From Desulfospira joergensenii DSM 10085 (GTDB lineage: Bacteria; Desulfobacterota; Desulfobacteria; Desulfobacterales; Desulfobacteraceae): a stretch of DNA of 64,000 nucleotides. The stretch is taken from positions 1,116,001 to 1,180,000 of the forward strand of contig NZ_ATUG01000001.1 of the NCBI RefSeq assembly GCF_000420085.1, given 5' to 3'. Numbering within the stretch: the first letter of the stretch is position 1; each line of letters begins with the position of its first letter. The notes under the pieces are model-generated. The model was given only the letters and a program-made list of their open reading frames with translations, made no database searches and was not told the origin of the DNA. Made by a program: the position numbers and the translations under genes. Below are positions 56,101-63,419 of this stretch, one piece after another.

Positions 56101-56210
56101 TTGATCTGCTTCTGGGTACTGACCACCTCGTTGGCATTCTTGAGACTTTCGGTCAAATTGCCGAGCCGGTAGGTGGCGGTGTAATAGGTGTTGATATTGG
56201 GCACCCTCAT
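53124..56210 (-). CDS. flgL: Giant hook-filament junction protein FlgL
   Basis: FlgL (HAP3) joins FlgK to the filament. Here it is 1028 aa, about three times the usual 300-400. The N-terminal D0/D1 (TYYTATYRLGNLTESLKNANEVVSTQKQINEISDDPLGLSQ) and C-terminal D1/D0 (SNIEDADAIESIMNLMNIQTAYQAALASTTKVMNISLVDYL) are normal. Between them lie about five copies of a ~100-aa module at roughly 192-290, 425-525, 545-648, 668-770 and 792-900. Each begins like INATNNTIVFTE or IDGTNDKIDFVE and ends like EEFRLQWHSG followed by LGF. The modules must project from the junction surface. Confidence 0.95.
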   Translation of the reverse strand: MRVPNINTYYTATYRLGNLTESLKNANEVVSTQKQINEISDDPLGLSQVLSLKNSIGNLEQIEKNVIMGKSWLKSGENALTSLNNLILEAKSEAIRLANDSVTDDERKDAVERIDSIVEQIVSLANTQVNGNYIFGGTETNTIPFEYDTASDPDRVIYLGNNTPFEIRTDKNSQVQVGRDGQETFWDDAVEINATNNTIVFTEDNGHGSASEKVLTAVIPDGLYTREALGIAVRNALNKASAEEGYGATYMVEYDMDTQRYSIREDGSYGSYLRTEFQWETGGEAYINYIQTSDTIDPDDVSISVDIDVLTIGTPEPAGTEPFTLVWQGDDTWKIVNNPGYTITPEIISGTADSIEIDLDESGFPDITIKLDAPVDNVGDYISFEIIPAQGDQSTGHEIGFNADNVIQAPAVSDNQAVYITDLVFVDGTNDQIFFTEVNSTGGTTPLAIDLNTTGADITYTDMDALAKAIENKMEAASTAGPNNVEYDVSYDPVTSRFMIQEQGGKLDEFHLQWSLSNAASTLGYNSVDDSTVYPSSDTALDRTIVLDTSNNTFSFEEFDLLATAGVAVTATIAPGTYRNATSFAAAVEAAMDAASTNAPPADYSVTYNAGTNRFNIQDVSGNISDLSLLWESGGNESDTIAKSLGFNPDADYTQNLSYDSSTNPVVMTIDVGNKWIEFAETDADGNTVTASIEIPEGDYTDLNHVALAIQTEMTEASFNNVDYVVEYDATEQEFVFKKGRSADISSFKMLWYSGGYTQSNAAEQLGFSKASDDTAKFSISDQEIVNITIDGTNDKIDFVEIANDDVYLTSSNLTASIAQKTYTSHEQLAKEIEKAMEAESLAKGNRIDYTVAWDDVTRKFTIKENGHELEEFRLQWHSGDNGPTSLGGTGQSIGSVLGFDSLEDDVYTSMESSREVNWGIFNTLIDLKEYLSENDRDGIERSIGRLETSFDNMTSKIVDMGMKYSRLQVRETIAGEVSLNLTERRSNIEDADAIESIMNLMNIQTAYQAALASTTKVMNISLVDYLT

Positions 56211-56224
56211 CTTGTCTTCTCCTC

Positions 56225-59200
56225 TTACCTCATGCTAATCAATGTGTTCAGCATCTCATCGGATACGGTGAGCAATTTGGAAGCTGCGGAAAACGCATGC
56301 TGGTATCTGATGAGCTTGATCATCTCTTCGTCCAGGGAAACCGCAGACACGGAATCCCTTTGCTCGGTTATGTTGTTGACCATGGTATCGGCAAATGATT
56401 TTGCGTTTTTGATACTCCTGGACTCGATCCCCAGGGAGCTGATAATGGTGTTGAAATAGTTGTCCAGGGAGGCTGTCGTGGTATTTGACTGGGCCTCCCG
56501 GCCCCGGGTGTAACTCCATATTTTCATGGTCTTGTCCTGGAACTGGACATCTGCGATACCCAATGCATTGGCATTATCCCCCTTGCTGATCTCTCCGGTG
56601 CTGCTGTCGATTGAGGCCGCTGCCACAAATTTGGTATCTGCCAGTATCTCATTGATGCCCATGGAGATGGCGTCGATCCCTGTAAAAAAGGTATTGATCC
56701 CGGCGGCCGCGGCCAGGCCTGAACAGGAAGAGGCATCATCTGAAAAAGCATACCCGATATCCGAGGTATTGCGCTGATTCAAATCAAATTCCACATAACC
56801 GTTGCCGGTAACCGCCTCTTCAAAATCGATGCGCATATCTGCCAGTCCGTCTCCGTTAAAGTCAATGGCAAACCCGTCATCATCCCCTCCTTCCGGTATG
56901 ATCTGGAGCACTCCTCCGGTGGGGTCTTTCAAGACACCCCAGACTCCGGAACCGGACCGTTCAAACCTTAAATCCGATGCCGCAAAATCAATGGCACTCC
57001 AGTCCGTGACGGTCACGGTGACATTATCCTCGGAAAACCCTTCCGTTCCCGAATATTCCATATTCTGAACCGTATAATAATTTTCCGATGCTTCAAATTT
57101 CAGATGGTTGTCCTGGGTGACCGAGGCTTTCATGCCCCCGCCGACTCGATTGAACTGCTCCGCAAAGGAGTCCAGGGTCCAGTGCCAGTCGGCCATGGTC
57201 TCCCCCGTGGGCTCGCCGGCCTCGTTCTGGGAAATAGGAACCCCAGTGTCATCGGTGGTAATGGTGAACACATCTCCGTCGAACAGGGTCCCGTCATAAA
57301 AGTTCAGGCTCATGCCATCCACCTCCACTTCCACCGGTGCCAGGGGGGTATAGGGAGGATCATGCCCCTCAATGGTAAAGGTGCCTGTCGTTACACTATT
57401 GGACCATTGGATGACCAGGGGCTCGTCCCCTTCCTCCGGCACTGTCCCGACCTTTCCCCCCGAGATCACCTTGAACTGGTAAAGCTCGTTAATGCTGTTG
57501 GCCTGGCCCGTAATTCTGAAATCCAGGGGATCGGGGACACCGGATGTATCCGTATTCAGGGTCAGGGTGTTTCCGGCGACCAGGCTTCCCTTGCCGATAT
57601 CAAAGGTCAGCATGGTCACCCCGTTTTCGACAATGGAGGCCTGGCCCTCATCTTCAATCTTGATCAGGCCGGAAACGCCGGTCCTGACCCCGTTGCTGTC
57701 CAGCCGTTCCCACATGATGATTCCCTCATCATCGTACAGGGAGGAGGTGGTGGAGTTTCTGTAGGTCTTTGTGGGATCTGCATCCAGGGTATCGTTTTCC
57801 GGCTGGTTGCTCCCGGTACCTGTTCCCGTCCTGATATTCAGCTTGGCGTTGTTTCCCCCGGAATCTGAAAAATTTTCGATCTTAATGGGGTCATCCAAGC
57901 CCGTATTCTTGATGACGGACACGGAACTGCCCGTTCGGACCACGTTATAGTTGGCATCAATACCGGCGGTGATCAGGTCGGCGGTGATTTCAGCTTCCAG
58001 TAAAGCTGCGAGCTGAAGATCCGAGGTGCCTGCACCGGCCGTGGTGTCAAATGAGATATTGGCCCCGTCCAGGTCAAAAGAAATGGTTTCTCCGCCGGCA
58101 GAGGAGAATCCGGAAAATCCCCCTTCCCCGCCCAGGGTCAGAATGGAACTGCCCAGGATGGCCTTGTTTGTGCTGAAAAGCCCGCCGGAACCGGCACCGG
58201 AAACATTGGACTGAATGATCATTCCCGCTTCCACCACCGTGGTTACCGTACCTGTGATCACGGAGCTTTTCAACCCGGCAGCAGCCGTACTCTCCTCAAT
58301 GGTCACTCCGGTTCCGTTGCCGGAAAAATTCATATTGTCTACGGATAAAGCAATGCCGTCGTACCGGACCGTGTCCGAGGCATCCACCACATTGTTGAAC
58401 CGCAGTTCGGTGTTTGCCGCGGCCGAGGTGGTAGTGCTGCCACCCAGAGCTGTGACATTGACTATGGCGTCATCTCCGGTGTCTCCGGAACCGCTTCTCA
58501 AACGGATGCCGGAACCGTCCAGGGTCCTCAGGAGAATCGAATTGGAGGAGGTATCCCGTTCAACTGTGAAAGTACTCGGTTCCAGGGTTGTGGACAGGGC
58601 GTCATAAAAAGCCTGGACCATGGTTTCCTGGTCAGTCACGTCCACACCGCTCAGGTCGATTTCGACCTGGGTTGTGCTGGCGGCAGCGGTACCGCTCCCT
58701 GCCAGGCTTGAATCCACCGTAAAGGTGACCGTATCCCCGGAATCAAAATTACTAAACCCGTCCAGGCGGATGCCGGTATTGTCCTGGACTTCAAAATCCT
58801 GAATTCCCAACGTCCTGCCGGCGCTGGAATGCAGGGTAAACCCGTCAAGGTAAAGGTCGTCGTCCTCATTGATCAGGTTAACGGATTCCACACCGGCGAT
58901 CAGGGAATCTTCAAACTGCTCGTTTAGAGTACCGGCGGAAGAATCACGGATAAAACTCTGGTTTTGAATGATACCGTCCACATACAGTGAATACTTAACC
59001 TCATCCCCGTCCTGAATCCCACCGTTATCCACCAGTTGAAAGGTTGCAGAGGTCTCAGATGCATAGGCGCTGACCCCCTCTATCTTGTTTAGCTCTTCAG
59101 CAACAGATGCCGCTGACCTCCGGGCATCTCCGCCCGCATCTTTTACCTCAATCTTGCTGGTGCCGTCCGGGCCGTTGTAAATCATCAGGGTCTGGTCGGC

Positions 59201-60490
59201 AATGGCCCGGTCAAGGGTGGTTGCCACACCCGATGTCGATCCCCATACCGTGGCAAGTCCGTCCCCGTCAGACTCTGCCACCTCCATGTCTCCCAGAACC
59301 GCCTCATCCACCACGGTCAATTTGTATTTGGACTGTACCGCTCCCGGGGCGGTTCCCTGCCAATTGGTGATATTTGCCTGGGAGATGCCCATGTCCATCA
59401 TGATTTTTCGGTATGCGGTTTCCGCGTCTGTCCGGTCCTCGGTCCACATGGTAAAGTCCTGGGTAAAATCGATCTTGTCCCCGAACTCAAAACTGGTCAG
59501 CCATCCGCTCTCATTGGTGGAATAGGTTCCTGTCATCGGTTCACCGAAGTACTCCAGGCCGGCTCCCCGGGAGTGCTGATAGTTGATGGCCCAGATCATC
59601 TCCCGGGCCAGTTCGTTTACCTCTGCCTGGTACTTTGGAATCACCTCGTCCCTCATCACAAGAAGTCCGCCGATCCGGCCGCTGCTTATCTTATCCGTGA
59701 TAGCCTGGCCCGTGCCCGAGGAGCCCAGCCAGATAACATCTTCTCCGGACATTCCCAGTTCATAGGTATCCACCCCGTTGACCAGGGGAAATCCATTGGC
59801 CCCGTTGATGATCAATGATCCGTTGCCCTGCTCGATGATATCAATATCAATCAATTTCCCCAGCTCATCCACCAGGGCGTTTCTCTGGTCTCTCTGGTCA
59901 TTGGCCGTGCGGAAGGCTTCCGCGGAAACCACTTCCCCGTTCAGGTCGGCGATCTTTTTGATAAGGGCATTAACCTGTCCCACAGAGGAATTGATATCGG
60001 CGTTGATATCTGTCAACAGGTCATCCATGTCCAGAACCGTGGATTCAAACCGGGAGGCAAGCTTGGCACCGCTTTCAAAAATCGTCACCCGCTCGGAAGA
60101 TCCTTTGGCATTGTTTGAAAGCTTATGCCAGGAATTCCAGAATTCCGTTAAGACGGTGGTCAGGCTGGTTTGGGAGTTTTCATCAAAAAAACCCTCCAGA
60201 ACCCGCATATAAGACTCCTGTTCTTCCAAAGAAGTCTGGGTGGACATCTCCTTGGTCAACCGCTCTTCCAGCAGCTTATCCACACTCTGCTCGACCTGGT
60301 TCATGTCGACCCCGGTACCGAAGAGGAATCCGGCATATTGTGAAGGTGTCCGGCTGATGTGGTCTGCATTCTGGACCGAATAATTGGGGTTGTTGACGTT
60401 GGCGATGTTCTGTCCGGTAATATTCAACCCGTACTGCTGGGCGGCCAGAGCTGTTTTGGCGATGCTGAGGGTAGAGGATAATCCTGACAT
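56225..60490 (-). CDS. flgK: Giant hook-associated protein FlgK
   Basis: FlgK (HAP1) is the first junction layer on the hook. Usual length is 450-700 aa; this one is 1421. The N-terminus has the rod/hook-type motif (LSIAKTALAAQQYGLNITGQNIANVNNPNYS) and FlgK regions (FFDENSQTSLTTVLTEFWNSWHKLSNN; DLNGEVVSAEAFRTANDQRDQRNALVDEL). The C-terminus ends QHAFSAASKLLTVSDEMLNTLISM. The middle (about 380-1290) is a large Ser-, Thr-, Gly- and Asp-rich beta-type insert with segments such as SSAGRTLGIQDFEVQDNTGI and LRFNNVVDASDTVRYDG. AAGGTG precedes the ATG, and flgN ends two bases upstream. Confidence 0.95.
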   Translation of the reverse strand: MSGLSSTLSIAKTALAAQQYGLNITGQNIANVNNPNYSVQNADHISRTPSQYAGFLFGTGVDMNQVEQSVDKLLEERLTKEMSTQTSLEEQESYMRVLEGFFDENSQTSLTTVLTEFWNSWHKLSNNAKGSSERVTIFESGAKLASRFESTVLDMDDLLTDINADINSSVGQVNALIKKIADLNGEVVSAEAFRTANDQRDQRNALVDELGKLIDIDIIEQGNGSLIINGANGFPLVNGVDTYELGMSGEDVIWLGSSGTGQAITDKISSGRIGGLLVMRDEVIPKYQAEVNELAREMIWAINYQHSRGAGLEYFGEPMTGTYSTNESGWLTSFEFGDKIDFTQDFTMWTEDRTDAETAYRKIMMDMGISQANITNWQGTAPGAVQSKYKLTVVDEAVLGDMEVAESDGDGLATVWGSTSGVATTLDRAIADQTLMIYNGPDGTSKIEVKDAGGDARRSAASVAEELNKIEGVSAYASETSATFQLVDNGGIQDGDEVKYSLYVDGIIQNQSFIRDSSAGTLNEQFEDSLIAGVESVNLINEDDDLYLDGFTLHSSAGRTLGIQDFEVQDNTGIRLDGFSNFDSGDTVTFTVDSSLAGSGTAAASTTQVEIDLSGVDVTDQETMVQAFYDALSTTLEPSTFTVERDTSSNSILLRTLDGSGIRLRSGSGDTGDDAIVNVTALGGSTTTSAAANTELRFNNVVDASDTVRYDGIALSVDNMNFSGNGTGVTIEESTAAAGLKSSVITGTVTTVVEAGMIIQSNVSGAGSGGLFSTNKAILGSSILTLGGEGGFSGFSSAGGETISFDLDGANISFDTTAGAGTSDLQLAALLEAEITADLITAGIDANYNVVRTGSSVSVIKNTGLDDPIKIENFSDSGGNNAKLNIRTGTGTGSNQPENDTLDADPTKTYRNSTTSSLYDDEGIIMWERLDSNGVRTGVSGLIKIEDEGQASIVENGVTMLTFDIGKGSLVAGNTLTLNTDTSGVPDPLDFRITGQANSINELYQFKVISGGKVGTVPEEGDEPLVIQWSNSVTTGTFTIEGHDPPYTPLAPVEVEVDGMSLNFYDGTLFDGDVFTITTDDTGVPISQNEAGEPTGETMADWHWTLDSFAEQFNRVGGGMKASVTQDNHLKFEASENYYTVQNMEYSGTEGFSEDNVTVTVTDWSAIDFAASDLRFERSGSGVWGVLKDPTGGVLQIIPEGGDDDGFAIDFNGDGLADMRIDFEEAVTGNGYVEFDLNQRNTSDIGYAFSDDASSCSGLAAAAGINTFFTGIDAISMGINEILADTKFVAAASIDSSTGEISKGDNANALGIADVQFQDKTMKIWSYTRGREAQSNTTTASLDNYFNTIISSLGIESRSIKNAKSFADTMVNNITEQRDSVSAVSLDEEMIKLIRYQHAFSAASKLLTVSDEMLNTLISMR

Positions 60491-60492
60491 GG

Positions 60493-60981
60493 CTACACCT
60501 TTGTTTGGATAAGCGGGGGCTGATCTTTGGGCCTTGAAATGGTGCCTTGGTTCCCGTATTGATCCTTGTTTTTCAGGTTCACCACAGTTGAAAAAATACC
60601 GTCAATCACGGACAGATACTCCGTAATATACTTTTTATTTTCCCTGGCCAGGCGGGTGATCTCTTTTTTACAGGTATCAACGGCAAGGCCCAGGGTTTTG
60701 AGTCTGGACTTTTCCGCTATTTTCAGGGGAAGATTCTTCACTATTTTAGACGTGGAAAGACCTTTTCCGCCGCCGGTATCCGGTGACAAGGACCGAATTC
60801 TCTCCCGGATCTTCTCAATGGCCTCCAGCAATTCCCTTTTCCGGTCAACAGATGCCCACAACCCGTCGATATCCATATCGATAACATAGGCTTTTTCCTG
60901 CTCGATTACGCTCTGTAAGGTTTGATATAACCCCAGTTCCTCCTCAAAAAGGTCTGAAATTGTCCCGGCAATTTTTTCCAT
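60493..60981 (-). CDS. flgN: FlgK/FlgL export chaperone FlgN
   Basis: This 162-aa helical protein has a FlgN-type pattern: ISDLFEEELGLYQTLQSVIEQEKAYVIDMDIDGLW followed by a helix of charged residues and TLGLAVDTCKKEITRLARENKKYITEYL. FlgN keeps FlgK and FlgL unfolded for export. Its place directly before flgK agrees. AGGAGG stands six bases before the ATG. First gene of the flgN-flgK-flgL-csrA-fliW operon, behind a sigma-54 promoter. Confidence 0.85.
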   Translation of the reverse strand: MEKIAGTISDLFEEELGLYQTLQSVIEQEKAYVIDMDIDGLWASVDRKRELLEAIEKIRERIRSLSPDTGGGKGLSTSKIVKNLPLKIAEKSRLKTLGLAVDTCKKEITRLARENKKYITEYLSVIDGIFSTVVNLKNKDQYGNQGTISRPKDQPPLIQTKV

Positions 60982-61098
60982 GTCCTGCCTCCTAACCCAA
61001 ATATGGTTTCAATCGGAACTCAGACCGGTTCTTACATCCGATCAATGGGGAAATTTTTTCCCCTATTCCGATTCCAACGCCCTTATTTAGCTATAGAT

Positions 61099-61115
61099 AG
61101 CAACTAATATGCCAT
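61099..61115 (-). promoter_or_regulatory. Sigma-54 promoter of the flgN-flgK-flgL-csrA-fliW operon
   Basis: On minus, TGGCATATTAGTTGCTA has GG and GC 12 bases apart. Predicted start near 61089 gives a leader of about 108 bases, with a 7-bp GGGGAAA/TTTCCCC hairpin at 61047-61063. Confidence 0.75.
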
Positions 61116-61149
61116 GGAAAAAACTTAAGACTGGAAAGAAGAAGAAAGC

Positions 61150-61464
61150 CTATATTGTGTTTTTAAGCTGGTTGTAAAGAAAGTTCTTCAGGCCGGTGGT
61201 CTGATTGGCCTTGGACAACTCGTCGGTGAGGTATTGATCGTACATGGAAGTATAAATGGATGAAGAATTGGATTCGCCGAACAGGGCATCCCCCTCAAGG
61301 GTATCCCGCATGGATTCCATGATTTTCTTCAGGAAAATGGCCTCAAACCCCTCGCAGGCCTCTTTCAGCTCCTGATCCTCTTTGGGATCAAGTTTTTTCC
61401 CCTGTATGGCCTCAGCATCCGAAGAAAACAGATTCTGCCGAACCAAATCAATCTTTCCGGTCAT
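61150..61464 (-). CDS. flgJ: Rod-binding protein FlgJ (short form)
   Basis: This 104-aa protein carries only the N-terminal rod-binding domain of FlgJ (KEACEGFEAIFLKKIMESMRDTL ... YTSMYDQYLTDELSKA). The muramidase domain of enterobacterial FlgJ is absent, as is common in deltaproteobacteria. I take the ATG at 61464; a GTG at 61476 is in frame, but neither start has an ideally spaced ribosome site. Last gene of the flgA-H-I-J run; the gap to flgI is filled by a repeat element. Confidence 0.88.
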   Translation of the reverse strand: MTGKIDLVRQNLFSSDAEAIQGKKLDPKEDQELKEACEGFEAIFLKKIMESMRDTLEGDALFGESNSSSIYTSMYDQYLTDELSKANQTTGLKNFLYNQLKNTI

Positions 61465-61476
61465 CTCCCCCCCCAC

Positions 61477-61598
61477 GTATGGACGAAAGTTTGCCCAGAT
61501 GCAAGACGCAAGAAATTTTGAAACCGGAGCGTACTGTGGTACGTGAGGATTTCAAAATTTTGAAGCAACGCCGCAGATGGGCAAAGTTTCGTTCATAC
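61477..61598. repeat. 122-bp interrupted palindrome filling the flgJ-flgI gap
   Basis: The outer arms (about 61477-61496 and 61579-61598) match at 18 of 20 positions. Inner arms GAAATTTTGAAA and TTTCAAAATTTT pair again around a GTAC-TGTG-GTAC core. The whole element can fold into one long hairpin. It starts one base after the GTG alternative start of flgJ and ends two bases before the flgI stop, as an inserted, non-coding element would. It resembles REP/MITE-like palindromes scattered in deltaproteobacterial genomes (recollection, not checked). Confidence 0.75.
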
Positions 61599-61599
61599 A

Positions 61600-62646
61600 T
61601 TATATAATCTCGATTTCGGCCTGCAGTGCCCCGGCCGCCTTAATGCTCTGAAGAATACTGATCAGATCCCTGGGCTCCACACCAAGGGAGTTCAAGCCCC
61701 TGACAAGCTCACCGATGGTGGATGTCCCCGGAAGATTCATGACCTTTTCTTTTTTCTCGGTTCCGTCTTCCTGGTTAATGGTCACGGCAAGGTCCCCGTG
61801 GGCAATGGCCACACTGGAAATGGTAACATCGCTGCCGATGACCACGGTACCGGTTTTTTCATTGATCACCACCTTGGCAATGGTGTCCGGGATCACGGAC
61901 AGTCTCTCAATATCGGCGATGAATTCAGCCACGTTTTTCTTCCACATGGTTTCAGGGACCTTGAGGTGAATGGCGCTGGCATCAACGGTCTTGGCGATAT
62001 CCTGTCCCAGGGCCGAATTAATGGTATCGGACATCCGGCGGGCCGTTGTAAAATCCGGCCGGAACAGGGAAAGCACGAGGTTTTTCTTGCCGTCCAGCTT
62101 GAAAGGAATCTCCCGTTCAATCGAGGCTCCGTTGATGCCCCTGGCCACCAGGAGATGACTGTCCCGGTCTCCGGTTCCTGCCGGAATAGCCAGAGTGACC
62201 GGGCCCTGGGCAAGGGCATAAACCTGGCCGTCCACTCCTTTGAGGGGAGTCAGCAGCAGGATTCCCCCTTTCAGGCTTTTGGCGTCTCCCAGGGAAGATA
62301 CGGTGATATCGATATTATCCCCGATTCTGGCAAAGGGAGGGATGCTGGCCGTAACCATGGCCGCAGCCACATTCTTTACCTTGAGCGCGGACTGGTCAAC
62401 ATAGATATTCATCTTTTCCATCATATTGGCCAGGGCCTGGCGGGTAAAACTGACCTTGTCCTTATCCCCGGTACCGTTCAGCCCCACCACAAGTCCGTAT
62501 CCGGAAAGCTGGTTGGACCGGATCCCCTTAATGGCGGCCAGGTCCTTGATCCGGGCGGCCGACGCCCCCTGAACACAGAACAGCAGCACCATGTACACCC
62601 AAAAAATTATAAACCCTGTCCGTCTTATGCCGTATTCATCCTTCAT
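61600..62646 (-). CDS. flgI: Flagellar P-ring protein FlgI
   Basis: FlgI forms the periplasmic P ring around the rod. The 348-aa precursor has a signal peptide (FIIFWVYMVLLFCVQGASA, cleavage before ARIKDL) and classical FlgI motifs: GIRSNQLSGYGLVVGLNGTGD, NMMEKMNIYVD, KVKNVAAAMVTASIPPFARIG and TISSVAIAHGDLAVTI. Length is normal. Confidence 0.97.
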   Translation of the reverse strand: MKDEYGIRRTGFIIFWVYMVLLFCVQGASAARIKDLAAIKGIRSNQLSGYGLVVGLNGTGDKDKVSFTRQALANMMEKMNIYVDQSALKVKNVAAAMVTASIPPFARIGDNIDITVSSLGDAKSLKGGILLLTPLKGVDGQVYALAQGPVTLAIPAGTGDRDSHLLVARGINGASIEREIPFKLDGKKNLVLSLFRPDFTTARRMSDTINSALGQDIAKTVDASAIHLKVPETMWKKNVAEFIADIERLSVIPDTIAKVVINEKTGTVVIGSDVTISSVAIAHGDLAVTINQEDGTEKKEKVMNLPGTSTIGELVRGLNSLGVEPRDLISILQSIKAAGALQAEIEII

Positions 62647-62694
62647 CCTTGATCCTTTATCCTTCAGCCTTTAGTCTTTACCCTTCAGCCCAAT

Positions 62695-63414
62695 CTACCA
62701 TGGCCAGAGATTATCGATCAACCGGCTTCCCCAGCCCGGGGTCTGCTTGTCGGCCAGAGCCCCCTTGCCGTAATATTCGATGCGGGAATCGGCAAGAAAG
62801 GTAGACTCCACCCGATTGGTGTTCGAGATATCCTGGGGACGGACAACCCCGGAAACCACGATATACTGGACCTCGTGATCCACCTTCATGGCCCGCCGGC
62901 CGAATATACTCAAATTGCCGTTGGGCAGGACTTCGATTACCCGGGCAGCAATGGACGCCGTGACCTGGCCGCTCCTGTCACTCTTTCCCTCTCCTTCAAA
63001 TGTATTGGAGAAATCCGTACTGACCAGGTTGTCGGTCCCGCGCCCTCCCAGGTTGGTGGTCTTCCCGAGAAAATTCAGGGTGGGAACCCCGATGCCCATG
63101 GCCGTCTTTCTGCTGGACTCGGTATTCACATCCATCTGGGAGCTGGAATTTTCAACAATGTCCACGATCACCGTATCCCCCACATAATTGGCCTTTGTAT
63201 CCTCAAACATGGAGGGCTTTGTCCCGCTCCACAGGGAGCCCTCGGAAGGATGATCAACTCCATAGTCCGGCAGAAGGGCAGGTTCTGCGCTTCCGCCGGG
63301 GGGAAGAACCAAAGGAGCCTGGTCGGTATCGGATCCCAGGATACATCCGGAGATGAGCATCATCGCCGGCATGAGCAGTCCCATTAAATATTTTTTTTTA
63401 AGATCCATGTCCAC
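62695..63414 (-). CDS. flgH: Flagellar L-ring lipoprotein FlgH
   Basis: FlgH forms the outer-membrane L ring. The 239-aa precursor has a lipoprotein signal peptide with lipobox LISGC, then SLWSGTKPSMFEDTKANYVGDTVIVDIVENSSS, and the family C-terminus (IVVSGVVRPQDISNTNRVESTFLADSRIEYYGKG). Its presence with FlgI shows a diderm flagellum. It lies five bases after flgA and 48 bases before flgI. Confidence 0.96.
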   Translation of the reverse strand: MDMDLKKKYLMGLLMPAMMLISGCILGSDTDQAPLVLPPGGSAEPALLPDYGVDHPSEGSLWSGTKPSMFEDTKANYVGDTVIVDIVENSSSQMDVNTESSRKTAMGIGVPTLNFLGKTTNLGGRGTDNLVSTDFSNTFEGEGKSDRSGQVTASIAARVIEVLPNGNLSIFGRRAMKVDHEVQYIVVSGVVRPQDISNTNRVESTFLADSRIEYYGKGALADKQTPGWGSRLIDNLWPW

Positions 63415-63419
63415 CTCTT

